Origin: Ectobius pallidus
Taxonomy: Eukaryota > Arthropoda > Insecta > Blattodea > Ectobiidae
Direction: 5' to 3'
NCBI GenBank assembly: GCA_964059195.1
Contig: CAXKWD010000003.1
Coordinates: 195,944,174 to 196,008,173, forward strand
Length of the DNA stretch: 64,000 nt
The notes under the pieces were generated by a model. That model was not told the DNA's origin. It worked only from the letters and a program-made list of their open reading frames with translations, and made no database searches. How positions within the stretch are numbered: the first letter of the stretch is position 1; the number at the start of each line of letters is the position of its first letter. Both the position numbers and the translations under genes were made by a program. Of the stretch, positions 42,747-54,400 are shown in pieces.

Positions 42747-44011
42747 CAGGGCCCGGATTCTAATGTTGTAATTTAATCAATTAAGTATATTACAAATTAC
42801 AAATTACAAATTAAAAAATACAAATTGATACAAAATTATTACAAATACAAATAATATACACACAATTTGTACAATTTGAAAAGAGTATTATTTGCCCCGC
42901 ATGAGCATAGCTCGTGTTCGGGGTCAGTTCAGTCATACTAAAATTATATAAAAAAACATACATATTATAGTTTTAGGTAAAGAATAAAAATGAATAAGAT
43001 TGCTTATATGAAATAAATGCATGAACAAAGATATGAAAAAATAAATTACAGTAACATAACAGAGTTACCAACAAAATACCCATTGTTAAAAATAAAAAAA
43101 TTACAGTTGAGAATGATTAACATAAAAAGTGGTAAAAGTACAATTACAAGTTAGATTTAATCAAATCGAGTACTCTTTTTTTAAACAATTTATTGTTTAG
43201 TGGTATCATATTAGGGTTTCTTCTAGTAAAATTGTTGTACAGCCTTGGTCCGAAATTTATACTATGCCTTAGACCTACTTCTGTAGCACACTTTGGTTCG
43301 AAAAGAGGACATGACATGTCATCTTTTTATTGATGCTGCATAGACATTGCCACTTTTAGATAAATCCTAATCAGGGTCTCTAGATTATAGAAATGCATCT
43401 TTATTAGGTCATTTTTTGTCATTTTATGCAATTTTATATTTTTAGGGCATTTATTTCAATTTCAGGTCTTTATTTTCTCATTTTTGTGTCACTTATTTAG
43501 TCATTTTCATTCATTAACTTTTTTGTCGCTAGCTGTGCTGTCTTTGAAGTGTTGTTTGTTTAATGCAAGAAGGAAAAATTCAGCGTTGTCATGTCTCAGT
43601 TGGAAATGAGAATCAAAGAAACGTCAAAATTTAGTGTTACATTACTATTGCTATTAGAATGACTTGACAACAGAGCCTGCCACCTGCTTGGATTTCAGAG
43701 TGCAAACTACTATTTACCCTCAATTAAACAACAATATAATCCAGCAGACCACAAAAGGAAATGCCGAATTTTTGACTCGCCAGTATAAATTTCCGTGAGA
43801 AAAGAACATTCACAACATTACAGTTATTTACAGTTTTTACAATTATGTACAAACTAGTCTATAACTTTGTGAGTACAATAATAATTTTTTATAAATAAAA
43901 TATCAGTTTTTAGCTAATTTCTTATAATTATCAAGTTATTTTCTTTCAAATTTAAGCTCATTTTATAGGTCATTTTTCAAACAATTATAGGTAATCAGAA
44001 TCCGGGCCCTG
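42747..44011 (+). mobile_element. hAT element (family 2) with 8-bp TSD, interrupted by a retrotransposon end
   Basis: Inverted ends CAGGGCCCGGATTCTRAT and a perfect duplication CTAATGAC (42739-42746 and 44012-44019). The body matches the element at 63123-63835 in the opposite orientation. Subterminal stretches repeat TAGGTCATTTT/AAAATGACC. Removing the insert at 42766-43308 gives an element of about 720 bp, the same size as the sister copy. Confidence 0.92.
42766..43308 (-). mobile_element. Non-LTR retrotransposon 3' end nested in hAT
   Basis: Minus-strand codons near 43200-43300 give KCATEVGLRHSINFGPRLYN and later LNNKLFKKRVLDLIKS, the C terminus of a Jockey/CR1-like polyprotein. They are followed by a 3' UTR with the hairpin CCCCGAACACGAGC...GCTC...GGGG and a tail of ACAAATT-type repeats at 42780-42840. 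The same protein end and hairpin occur in the element at 56095-57417. Confidence 0.8.
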
Positions 44012-44019
44012 CTAATGAC

Positions 44020-44584
44020 TGATATATGCGAAGTAGTTGCATTGAATAAATAGTATACTTTAACAGAAACATGAGGGTTTATGCAGATGAGGTTGATCAT
44101 TTACGTCATCAAAGAACCACGGAGGTTCATCAAAGACAATAAGCCCGGTCGGAAGCAACTGGTGGAAATAGGAACGAGGAAAACAAAGTTTCTTAATTGA
44201 CATGTTTACAAGCATTGGTTTCCATGGTTACGATATGTAGATTAAGATAGTGCACATGGCTTCTAAATTTAAACAGACTGATCTAGCGGGATTTTATCCT
44301 GATACCTTCTCTTCCTAATTTATTTTTCTTTTGGCTTGATTTAGTCCAAGGCCTTCTCAAACAATCTACTTTAGGGAGATTATGGAATTCTCTTCCCTGC
44401 TGTGGCAATAAAATATGTTGTCACGTCATGTGATCAACAAGACTACTTTTTATTGTTCATGAATCAGTGGCCAATCCGCTGTAATCACTGCTGCCTACCA
44501 CCATATTTAGATCTTTTTTTTTTATTCACCTACGCTCACTTGTTTTTATTTGAATTCTTACCAGCTTTTATGGAATAAACGTTT
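44020..44584. other. Unassigned
   Basis: No gene or repeat recognised. Confidence 0.5.
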
Positions 44585-44725
44585 ATTAAGTGCCAGAATG
44601 GTACTTTATAAGGTTGTGTGGGGGACGGGAAAATGTCTGTCTGTCTGTCCGTGTGTCTCAACGCGCGATAACTCAAATACGCTTTATCTGGTTTTCATGA
44701 AACTTGGTATACGCATTTATAACGA
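44585..44725 (+). repeat. Rep-A repeat, 5' end only
   Basis: AAGTGCCAGAATGGTACTTT, a TCTG tract and CATGAAACTTGGTATACGCA, then a break into unrelated sequence. Confidence 0.8.
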
Positions 44726-44984
44726 TATTGGCCCTAAAAATGGAAAATATTATAAGCATTTTAAAAATGTTTTGTTTCGGTGTAACGAATTCGTTTTTAG
44801 GTAGATTTCGAAGAAAAATCTACCTATTGCAATCGATACCATGTCATGACTTTCGAAAAATTCTTTCATATCTTTACGTTTCATGCCTCCTTAAGTACGA
44901 AACCACCGCCCGTTCAAAAAAAAATTTGTCCTATTTATATTTGCATACCACATCCTCTCTCTCAATATTGAAACTTTTTGGGAC

Positions 44985-44989
<5 letters not shown>

Positions 44990-45035
<46 letters not shown>
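44990..45035. repeat. (TA)n microsatellite
   Basis: A TA tract following AACTTTTTGGGACACCTTA, which looks like a Tc1/mariner-type terminus without a visible partner. Confidence 0.9.
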
Positions 45036-45038
<3 letters not shown>

Positions 45039-45438
45039 ACACTAGCCATATAGGCCGTGTTCGTAATACTGTTCATCAGTGCTGCCACACCAGTAGGCCT
45101 ACCACAAGGGTGTGTTCGTAAATTCAGAAATTAATAGTTAGAGCTTAGAGCCATATATTTAAAGAATATTGCGGCAAAGTAGATTGCCTAAATTTATGTA
45201 GTCGCTGTGTGATTAATTTGTCACATTCATTTGCGGTAGGCCTACTGTAACCTGAATTTTTGCGGTAATGTAACAGTATCCCATGGGCAGTTTTGCGCAA
45301 ATGGCATGCACCCATCTCTCTGTATAACGCGGTGTCCATCTAGATTCTAGGTTAACAACTTCAAGGTAAAGTGGAAAGTCGCTAGATGACACCAGTAAGC
45401 GCTTTACCTTTGTTGTGGAAAGATATGTGAAGATTTTT
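45036..45438. other. Unassigned, two TAGGCCTA sites
   Basis: No gene recognised. TAGGCCTA at 45094-45101 and 45237-45244, both inside GTAGGCCTAC. Confidence 0.45.
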
Positions 45439-45449
45439 TTTTTTTTTGA

Positions 45450-46095
45450 AGTGAAACTTCTTTAGCCGCGCTAGGAGTAAATTGAGATCTAACCAAAACG
45501 TTACGAAATTAGTGGGGTGTGACGGAACGGACTGCACAGAAAACAATCAATTTATTGATGAGGCTTATCCAAAATTTAAAAAATTCAAAATTTAAAAGTC
45601 CAAAAAATAAAAAATCAAAGATCCAAAATTCTAAAAAATCCAACATTCCAAAATAAAAAATTCAAAGATCCAACATTTAAAAAATTCCCAAATTCCACAA
45701 TTTAAAAATAAAAGATCAAAATAAAAAGAAATACAAAAATTAAAAATAAAATAAAAATTTAAAAAATAAATAATCCAAGATTAAAAGATTCCAAAAACCC
45801 AAAATTAAAATAAAAATAAAAAAATCCAAATTAAATATCCAAAATCCAAAATAAAAAAAAAAAAAAAATATTTAAAGATAAGAAATTTAAAGAATCCAAA
45901 ATTAAAAAATTAAAATTCCAAGATTAAAGAAATTAAAAGCTTAAAAATTTAAAAAAAAAATTAAAAAGTCTAAAAATTCAATATTAAAGAAGTCCAACAA
46001 TCCAAAAATTGAAAAGTTCAAAAACCCAATATTAAAAAAATCCAAAATTGAAAAATAAAAAAAAATAAAACTAGTTTCACTTCTGTCGCGTGGCG
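45450..46095. repeat. AT-rich degenerate minisatellite between inverted GAAGTGAAACT motifs
   Basis: About 530 bp of imperfect ATCCAAAATTTAAAA-type repeats (45545-46075), almost free of G. GAAGTGAAACTTCT at 45450 and the inverse AGTTTCACTTC at 46073-46083 bound it, so it could be the inside of a small inverted-repeat element. Confidence 0.65.
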
Positions 46096-46639
46096 TTCCT
46101 CACACACTTTTTTATTTCAGAATATGTATGATATATATTTTTATATTTTAAGTTTTGCATAGTACTTTACAACAAATAAGTAACTCAGGAAATATATTGA
46201 TTTTCATTGCAGTAGACTCAAGGATCACGATTGTTCTTCATTTCATTTGTCTTGTCCCTGTGAGAATACGTCGTGCTACGTGCTAAATGTCTCAGCTTTA
46301 GTTTAGCTAGGGAGTGTCAGGAAACAGGGCCTGATAAGCTGCGAAAGCCCTGAGGGTTGACTTTCTTTCAATATTCTGTGCTGAAACTCGGTTTTGCATC
46401 TTCCTTCCAAGTTAAGTTGGTGTTCAACTTGTTTACAACTTGAGTCAAACTTTGCCCTTTCCTCGCGGGTGGGCAGTTTGAGCTTTATCGACACACGAGT
46501 CATTATCGCTTCAATTTACCCCGCGGTCTGTATTTTTATGGTTTAGTAATCTAGGGATCGTGTGGAGAATTCTCTGGTGTGGATTATATCAAGAAGGCAA
46601 TGGTTGCATAAGACTTAGCCCAGGGCTAGAAGCTTGAGA
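46096..46639. other. Unassigned
   Basis: No gene recognised; the minus frame at 46303-46503 has no known domain. Confidence 0.45.
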
Positions 46640-47080
46640 ACTTAGCACGACAAGTGAAAGTGTGAGAAAATGTAAATAGAGACGGAGGAGACAATATCAA
46701 TAAGTAAGAAATAGAAGAGAAGAGAGAAAAAGAAAGAGAAAGAAAAGAGTTATGAAGAAATAGATAAAAACTGTAAGATGTACAAGGGAAGAGAGTAGAA
46801 GAAAAGTTATTAAAATAAAGAAAGGAAGAGTAATACAAAGCTGGACGACTATGAGAAGAAGAGAAGGAGATGAAAGTGAAAAGATAATTGAAGAGATAGA
46901 AACAACTGTGAGAAGTATGAGAAGTATGAGAGTATAAGTAAAAATAAAAAAGTGAAAGGAGCTAGAAAGAAAAAAAATGTATAAGGACGAGGGGAGAGAC
47001 CGAGGGAAGAGTAAGAGAGAGAGAGGCAATAGGTGAGGGAAGAAAAAGTTGAGGAAAATTATTAAGGAGAGCAAAAGATT
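46640..47080. repeat. Strand-asymmetric purine-rich tract
   Basis: The plus strand is overwhelmingly A and G (AGAAGAGAAGGAGATG-type), giving long Ser/Phe/Leu-only frames on the minus strand that are not genes. Confidence 0.85.
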
Positions 47081-48517
47081 ATATAAAAATGAAATAATAC
47101 TAATAATAAGTTTACAACATTAATAACAGCAATAAAAAGTAATAATATATTTAATCCTAAAGATCACACAAATGCGACAAGAAATAAAATATATGGCACA
47201 GCAAGGCTATAAGAATAACTTTAAATTTGCTCGAAATTTTCCAGAAACTGTTGGAAATATTTTTATTTCAAGAAAATAGTACAATTATTACAGGTAAAAC
47301 CTATCATCACATGGCAGATTGATATAATATCATGTCGAAACCAATTTACGTTACTGGGAAATTATGCTTAACATCTCAAGTATAACTTAAATCTTCGAGG
47401 TTAAACAATAAATTTTATTCCAGAATACCCTGAACAACACTGAACCAGCTTCGGAGATCGTCACCGATAGGACGTTTTAGGACGGCAACGCTGGATCACG
47501 ACGTTTCATTCCTACAATGCATATTTTTCATAGGTAATCATACGACATGTGACTTATTAATCACTTCATATTAATGCCTTGAAGTATCCAGTAACGAGCT
47601 GAAGTTTATCAGATAAAATTGCATCTTTCCGAACCTTGCAAGCATATTAACTTATTGGTCGATTGCTAAAGATCCACATCGCAAGAATGGAATATTCTGA
47701 ATAATCTGATTAGGAGAATAATAATTGCGTTCAACATCAATAGATTCGCGGCGGAGAAGCAGGATCAAATTTTTATCAAGAGACTCATAATCCCGAGTGG
47801 GATTTATTAAGAGTATTCTATGAATAAAGGACTACCGAAGGTTTGATTTGGTATACAAGACATAGGTGAGTTCGGTTATTAACATAAGCATGTGGCATTT
47901 TTTCTCTTCACCTAATTTTCCGGCCACGAGCCGCCACTGAGTAAAGTGTATTTGATACTTCAACGAACTGTAGCATAGAAAGGGACTTTATTCATTTTTT
48001 CTGTCCTATTTTTTGCTAACATTTTAATTCATACATTCACATGTGAATAAACTCCAGTGGCCGTAACACAGTGCTCTCGAAATGTTTCTCTTGTGTGAAT
48101 CGGTCACTGCGAATATTATTTTCAGCTATGCAAACTGTGTTCTGAATTTGAAATAATCAAACCTACAAATAACTGGGAGATTGCTTTGGAAACTCTGCGT
48201 TTATTTGAGTAGCGATGAAGCGATGATTCCACTAGGCTTCGATAAATATTCATCAATGTGTGGAAGTTGTTATTAGAAGGCCCTGACTTGATTCTCTCTT
48301 CCTTCAGAGCCAGTCAGTGCCAGTCTGTTGCTTTGTTTGTTATTACGAGAGTCAAATGTTTCTATGTTCAACAGATTGTATCGTAAGGTCCTTATTTTAA
48401 GAGGCAAGTTCACTTCAAATACTTTTTCAGGGACGACTAAGTTAATTCAAATCATATTTCTTTTCCTCCCATCTGCATCGAGCACAAATACGAGGCGGTG
48501 GCGTCGAAGACTTGTAT
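47081..48517. other. Unassigned
   Basis: No gene, TIR pair or repeat recognised in about 1.4 kb; the largest blank stretch of the window. Confidence 0.5.
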
Positions 48518-48675
48518 AGATCCCGCACGAAATCTGTGCCGATTGCCTAAGTCGTTGCATTACGTTTTCGTGGGGACTGTATCGTCGATTGGCCTGCTAC
48601 CTATCTCTCTCGCACAATAGCATGTCTCTCTCTAGAGAGTAACGGTCTCATCGGCACAGATTTCGTGTGAGATCT
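48518..48675. mobile_element. 158-bp MITE-like inverted-repeat element
   Basis: Ends AGATCYCRCACGAAATCTGT (26 bp, two differences) face each other around about 105 bp. No coding. The target duplication is not clear. Confidence 0.7.
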
Positions 48676-48827
48676 TTATTTGGAAGAGGTTAGGTTCAAA
48701 GCCCTTGACTAGTCTATTTGACTTTTGCATGGTATCCATAGTCTATAAGAAAAATTTCGGATTGATATTATTAATTTCCATGATCATCTACGCTATTTCA
48801 TTAAATACCACAGTTGGTCCTCTTAAG

Positions 48828-49322
48828 AGGTATTTTATGAGAATGTGTGGAGGACGGGAAAAAGTTTGTCCGTCTGTCTGTGTGTCAAAAGTCAAATACG
48901 CTTCATCGGATTTTCATGAAACTTGGTATACGCACTTATAACGTCCATGGGAAGGAGCCTATTAATATTGGACCAAATTGGTTGACTTGTACAGGAATAT
49001 GCCGAATTTAGTGCCTATTTTATGATAATATATTAGAAAGAATTTATGAAATGCAAATCAGTTCTCATGACAACATAATATTCTACAGCATTCATATACA
49101 GCTTTGAAAGTTGCAGGTAGCTTTGACAAATAACACTGCCCACATATGCTTATCAAACTAGACCTTCGTTTTTCCGTAAGCCCTGCTTAATGAATCGATC
49201 TGGAGCTTACCTCTGAAATCGATTAGAAAAATAATTTATTTTCTGCATATCATAATTACAATTATCACTGAATAAATAAAAGCATTCTGGCACTTTGTTA
49301 CATCAGTTTACCTGATTTTATT
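48828..49322 (+). repeat. Rep-A repeat, full-length copy
   Basis: Runs from GAGGTATTTTATGAGAATGT through one monomer to CTGGCACTTTGTTACATCAG and TGATTTTATT. Confidence 0.82.
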
Positions 49323-49339
49323 AAAAATCGCATCAGTTA

Positions 49340-49505
49340 AAGTTAATACAAGCCATAACGTATCATCAATACGAACTGATTGTTCATAAATTCTTCACGG
49401 GCTATCAAGTCAAGTCTAATCGAAGTTCATTAAGTCTCGAGCTTTTGACTCCAGCTCTGAGTTCATCTTCTGTGATCTGATTGAGAAGACTGAATGCAGG
49501 CAGGC
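49340..49505 (-). repeat. Dispersed repeat (pair with 54275-54400)
   Basis: The minus strand shares with 54275-54400 (plus) the ordered blocks CAGTCTTCTCAATC(A/G)GATC, CTCAGAGCTGGAG, AAAGCTCG and AACTTCGA, then a TGATARCCCRTGAA-type block. It resembles 3' sequence of Penelope-like elements as I remember them, but this is uncertain. Confidence 0.5.
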
Positions 49506-49519
49506 AAATTCACTGGGGG

Positions 49520-50390
49520 TTGCAAACCTCCAACGCTGAAGGTATGAGCACGTGATCTTATATTAATGGAGCCATTTTTAAGTTGGAAGTGTGATGTTCT
49601 TCCTTTTGTTTTTAGCTATCTACAAGACGAGGTTCTTTTCTTCTGTAGGCTGTACTTGTCTCTTTACATTTTGTTTACGAAAACAATATTATTTGATGTG
49701 TTTAATATCGCATACAAATTACACAGTGAAAAACTATTACATTTTCTGTAGATGTATATATTTTGCTTGACAGCTATTATTGTTGAAAGTCAACTACTGT
49801 CTTCGGTTTTCTTATTTTTTTCTATCGCGCATGTCCTGTTCCAATGTTTTGACTGAACAAGTTTGTGTGTTCTTTTAGGTTTTGTGCTTATCTTGTTGTT
49901 GGTTTTTGTATGTATTCTTGTAGTGTTGCAATTTACATTTCATCGTGTTGTGCTTGTATAGGTGTGTTTGGTGGTATGTTTTTGTAATATCTGTAAGCTT
50001 CTTATGAATGTTTTTGCTGCCATTGATCAGGCACACATGCATTAAGTTATTTTTGTCGGAACTAATGCAGTAGGCCTATAAGTTAGTTAGTCAGTTAGTT
50101 TATTTTCTTACACAGTACAGTCTTTTTCATTAACCTACACTTATAAGTTTACATATACTTATAAACTACATTTCGTAAAGTTTAACACACACATTTACAA
50201 ATTAATTAGTATTTTAGTGTTGATTCTGATGAGGTATGAGTCGCCGAAACAATTGATGACTTTTGCTATGAATACAGTCTAGCCTATGAATTGTTTAAAT
50301 GTCAAGGACTTATCTGTTGTTAATCTTGAGATTTATAGGGTAGGATTCTATCACGAAGTTCTATCGGAGATTGCTCACGTGGCCTCCCCT
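49520..50390. other. Unassigned
   Basis: No gene recognised. TAGGCCTA at 50071-50078. Confidence 0.45.
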
Positions 50391-51136
50391 CAGAGGTGTA
50401 CAAACCTCGATTTTAGCTTGCCCATACCCGCTTGAACGCCAGGCAAGCAAGTTGCGAGCGTCCCAGCTAGCAAGCAGGCAGGATTCTTTAGACTTGAATG
50501 GGTTGGGTTGAACCCAGGCCATTCAAGTCTAAATGAGCTTGCGACATTCTTATCAGCTAAACAACTGTAGCTGCTAAGTGTAGGTAATACTTTCTTGCTT
50601 TTCCACATGCTGGTAGAAGAGATTCATCATGTAGATAAATAAAAGGTGGATAAAGTATTAAAAATCGTTTTACTGTTTTAACACAATTATTATTTTTATT
50701 ATTGTTATTTGTATTATTGATTTTTTTATGTTTTCTCGAAAATGTTAGAAAATGTTTCCCATTCCGGACTAGTACCTTTGATCATTCATAATTCAAACTC
50801 TCCACATTTTAGGTTCTCCTCAGCTTCCTTCAGAATAAAATTCTCCATTCTCCTTTTACTTGCACTGTAAACACATCTGAAGTTCCTCAACTACGTAACT
50901 GCACGACTTACCAGTGCACTGATATACCCAGTTTCATATTCTTTCCGCCAAGCCTTGCAGTTTCTTTAGGCCCCGTGAAACCCACCAGGTTATGAAGAGC
51001 TTGTGACTCATAGCGACAGTATTTCTTTTCATCGTTGCAATTTGGCTTGCTCTCTTGTCAAGCAAGTTAAAAGCTGTGGCTGGTTGGAGAGTTAGAAAGG
51101 GGCAAACAAGCTAAAATCAGAATATGTACACCTCTA
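50391..51136 (-). mobile_element. Non-autonomous hAT element, copy 2 (family of 1439-2845)
   Basis: CAGAGGTGTACA at the left and TGTACACCTCTA at the right; collinear with copy 1 in reverse orientation but without the nested insert. Flanking octamers CCTCCCCT and TCTCCTCT agree at six of eight positions. The right end abuts a reverse transcriptase fragment, suggesting insertion into a dead retrotransposon. Confidence 0.88.
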
Positions 51137-51142
51137 TCTCCT

Positions 51143-51416
51143 CTTGGTGAATGTATTGTGTTTTGGGATGATTAATTTTAATATTCCTCAATGTGCACCA
51201 ATCAGATGTGTATAATGCAGTGTCGTCAGCGAATAGAGCAAGTAAAAATCCAAGAACGATTTGGTGGATGTCGTATTTGTATATATTGTACAGCAAGGGG
51301 GCCAGGACAGATCCATGGGGTACTCCAACAGTATTTCTTATAGAGCATAGTTCTTTGTTGAAGTTGGCTAAAAATTGTCTGTTGGTGAGATATGCCAGCA
51401 TTTGAAACATTGGCAT
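51143..51416 (-). pseudogene. Reverse transcriptase fragment (Jockey/CR1-like)
   Basis: Minus-strand codons give LAYLTNRQFLANFNKELCSI, then VGVPHGSVLAPLLYNIY and FADDTALYTS. These are the conserved GVPQGS-LGPLLF and F/YADDT motifs (RT motifs B and C) with Q-to-H and G-to-A changes. Only about 90 residues remain, truncated at both sides. Confidence 0.8.
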
Positions 51417-51484
51417 GGTTTCAATTGTACGACACAAGAGAACTGCACTCTGTCTGCCTCCACTGTCAAATTCTTCACACTTCC

Positions 51485-51964
51485 AGTCCTCAGTATCTGT
51501 CATCAAACTCTTTCATCTCATCATAACATAAATACCCGACAAGGCACGATCATATTCTCGCAATACCTAAACATCCCACCTCTCTTTACTCATAATCCTT
51601 TACTACTTTAGTCAACCGAATGTGGAATTCTTTACCATCTCACATCAAGGACTGCCGGTCTCTGACAACAGTTAACTGCACATGTACATAAGTACTTAAG
51701 TGTATTTTTTTCATGTCCTATGTTGATTAAGTTTATATCATTTAATGCTATTGTGTAATTTAATTTTTTGTACCATTTAATCTCTTTCATATCATTTAGT
51801 GAGTCCTTTAATGTATCTTAAGTCATTTAATGTGTTATGATGTATCATTTAATCTATCTTGCATTATTTATTGTGTTATATTATAACAACTAATGTACTA
51901 TTAGTCCCTGGTGAAGTGGAAGAAAAGACCTTACGATATTAACTTTCTCCAAGTTAAATACAAC

Positions 51965-52010
<46 letters not shown>
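51485..52010 (+). mobile_element. Non-LTR retrotransposon 3' end, plus strand
   Basis: A decayed C terminus (NINTRQGTIIFSQYLNI, then a WNSLP-like stretch near 51620) is followed by a 3' UTR repeating CATTTAATG(T) and a (TTA)n tail at 51963-52010. The H-x-YNTRQ motif and the microsatellite tail are typical of Jockey/CR1-like elements. Confidence 0.7.
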
Positions 52011-52012
<2 letters not shown>

Positions 52013-52808
52013 GAATTTAAACATTTTAACGTATAACCAGAAACATTCGCGTTAGCCAGTTAATACAAGAAGCTATTCAACATCATACATCTCTTTACTC
52101 ATCATCCTTTACTACTTCAGGCCAGAGTGATCGGTGGATACAAGCCAATAGCAGCGCATGCCAGAGCAATTGGCGGGTGCCAGCCAATAGCAGCGCCAGA
52201 AGACGATGTTGGTGAAATTTTCCTGACCAATGGCAAAAGCGGCCGTCGTGTATCTCTCCTATAGTATTTTGAGTTCCAGTTTATTATCGCCTCGCTCATT
52301 GCGTTGACATTTAACATCAAAGAAGTCGCCGCCGCTTGGAGTAGTTGCCACACTACATAGTGTTAGTAAAGAGAGCGGGAAGATGTAGATGCAGCAAAAC
52401 ATTTGTGGCAATGGCATTGAGCAATGAGAGAACTGGCAACACGAATTCTGTCAGCGGTTTCTTTTGAGAAAACCTTTTACAGTAACAACAAGCATTGTAA
52501 TATGAGAACAAAGCGAGCCACCCGTCAACGTTATGAGCGAGGCGATAATACAAGCTTCGCTAAGAGGAAGGATTTTGTCTCTGTTCACGTTGATAGTGTT
52601 GAGGCTGATTTCAATTTCCTCTTAATCAGCTGGTCCTTGTAGGCCTTTGTCTTGTCTTGAATCTTGATCTAGTCGTAGAGTATCCTGTTCCCTTCGTCCC
52701 TACTTTGCTGTGTCAGACTTGTTTTGGTAGAACAGTTCCTTGCATCATCCTCCATGGTGCTTAAAGTCTGACCGGCCTGGCACTCACATGGGATTCTGAA
52801 GACTCCAA
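52011..52808. other. Unassigned
   Basis: Contains a near-duplicate of about 20 bp (AGCCAATAGCAGCGC at about 52143 and 52182). No gene recognised. Confidence 0.4.
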
Positions 52809-53898
52809 GGCTCTATTTCATAAAAATCTACAGGTGTTACAAATACGACAATTATGCCAAGTCTGACATGTTTCTCAATATGTCATCACATTTGTATATT
52901 TCATAATTCTAGACTGTTAAGGTAAAAGAGTATAATACAAAATTGTGAAAATGAGATAAGTAAAGTACACTGTCTTAAAAAATGTCTTCTGGAAAACATA
53001 TTTTTTTCGATTTGTACCCTTTTGCCTTAACAGTCCAGAAGAAGACTGTCAAGGCAAAAGGGTATAAGTAAAAAAAAAAAAAATTAAATGAGACAATGTG
53101 TAAATAAAAGTATCTCCTGAAAAATAATATGTTTTGACTTATACTGTTTTGTCTTTTGTCTGGAAATATTACAAATTCCCCTTACATTACAGGCAACTTA
53201 ATGTAAATTGTCAGACTAGAAAGAACACTTTTCATAAATGGGACAATTTTATGACAAAACTAAAGTTAACTTTATTTTCCTACACTGCACATGGTTCTCA
53301 TACACGCGTGTGATAATCGATCTCAACACTGGGAATATAATACATAAGCAATCCATTAATACTTTCGAAAATAACAGAAAAATTTGGCGGGTTTTTACAC
53401 ATTCTACTTACCTACATAACAAATTCGATAGTATGTCCAGTAACTGTGATAAGATCACTTCTAATATCACTGCCGGTACCGGTACTACTAATGTTCTTTA
53501 TGAACAATAAAGTTTAGGTTACAAAGGTTTAATATTCACAAATACAATTTGAAAAGTTATATACACATTTACATAACCTACTCACTAGGCCTACATATGA
53601 AAGAGTGCCTGTCACTTGTACGACAATTCTACATTTTCTATAAATTTGTAAATATGTCAACAAAAAATAACGTTTCATAAACGTTAGATATAGAAGAATT
53701 GAAAAATTTGTCAGATTTTTACCTGTCAACGCCAACAACAATTTGTTAATTTGTCATACATATTTACAAAATTGTCGTAACATTTCTGTCAAGTTGTCAG
53801 CATTTATGAAATACACAAATGTCAAAATGTAAACCTGTAAGACAAATTTTATGTCACCTGTCACCTGTAAAATTGTAACTTTTATGAAATAGACTCCA
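52809..53898 (-). mobile_element. PIF/Harbinger-like element, copy 2
   Basis: Ends GGCTCTATTTCATAAAA and (inverted) GAGTCTATTTCATAAAA; collinear in reverse with 33704-34552, with the same TGACAATTTT/AAATTGTC subterminal motifs. Disrupted by an insert at 52907-53165. The transposase fragment present in copy 1 survives only as unreadable sequence. Confidence 0.75.
52907..53165. mobile_element. Hairpin element nested in Harbinger copy 2
   Basis: Absent from copy 1. The motif AGACTGTYAAGGCAAAAGRG occurs four times, once at each end pointing inwards and twice back to back in the middle, making a double palindrome. No coding. Confidence 0.7.
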
Positions 53899-54260
53899 GG
53901 AGTCTACAGGCCCAGATCGTCTTTCACTGGTCTTAGGTGCTGTCGGATTTTAGGCGGCGGAAGAATCTTGTGTTTTCTTAATGTTCTTCCAATCTGATAG
54001 GAATGAGGTTCGTAGAAGGGGATACAGGCTCTCTTTGAACGATTGCGGGTTTGTATCTTGGTTTTCATCAGGCCTTGGACAAGGCCTTCCCATTAACAAG
54101 CAAGGAAACCGGCTCTAAACATATTAAAAATTATATATGCTTAAACATCTTTCTCTATGTCGTGCCAGCAGCTTTCGCCATTGGTCAGGCAAATTCCACC
54201 AACATTGACCTGTGGCGCTGCTATTCCCTGCGCCGGCCTATATATATATATATATCGTAC
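53899..54260. other. Unassigned
   Basis: No gene recognised; short TA tract at 54238-54256. Confidence 0.45.
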
Positions 54261-54274
54261 AGGAATGACTGAAT

Positions 54275-54400
54275 AGCTAAGCAGTCTTCTCAATCGGATC
54301 CATGAATATGGGCTCAGAGCTGGAGACCGAAAGCTCGGAACCTTTAAAACTTCGACTCGGCTGATAACCCATGAAAAACTTATCAATGATATTCGCCAAT
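54275..54400 (+). repeat. Dispersed repeat (pair with 49340-49505)
   Basis: Plus-strand copy with CAGAGCTGGAGACCGAAAGC at about 54311 and CTCGGCTGATAACCC at about 54356. Confidence 0.5.

Noticed and set aside
44891..45088. Frames rich in Tyr-Ile repeats around a TA tract
   Set aside because: Microsatellite translation.
46626..47074. Ser/Leu/Phe-rich minus-strand frames of 70 and 125 codons that resemble membrane proteins
   Set aside because: They are forced by the purine-rich plus strand; no start context, domain or conservation signal.
50391..51506. A single retrotransposon including the GAGGTGTACA-ended segment
   Set aside because: The segment 50391-51136 has hAT ends and a sister copy with a perfect 8-bp duplication; the RT frame stops at its edge.
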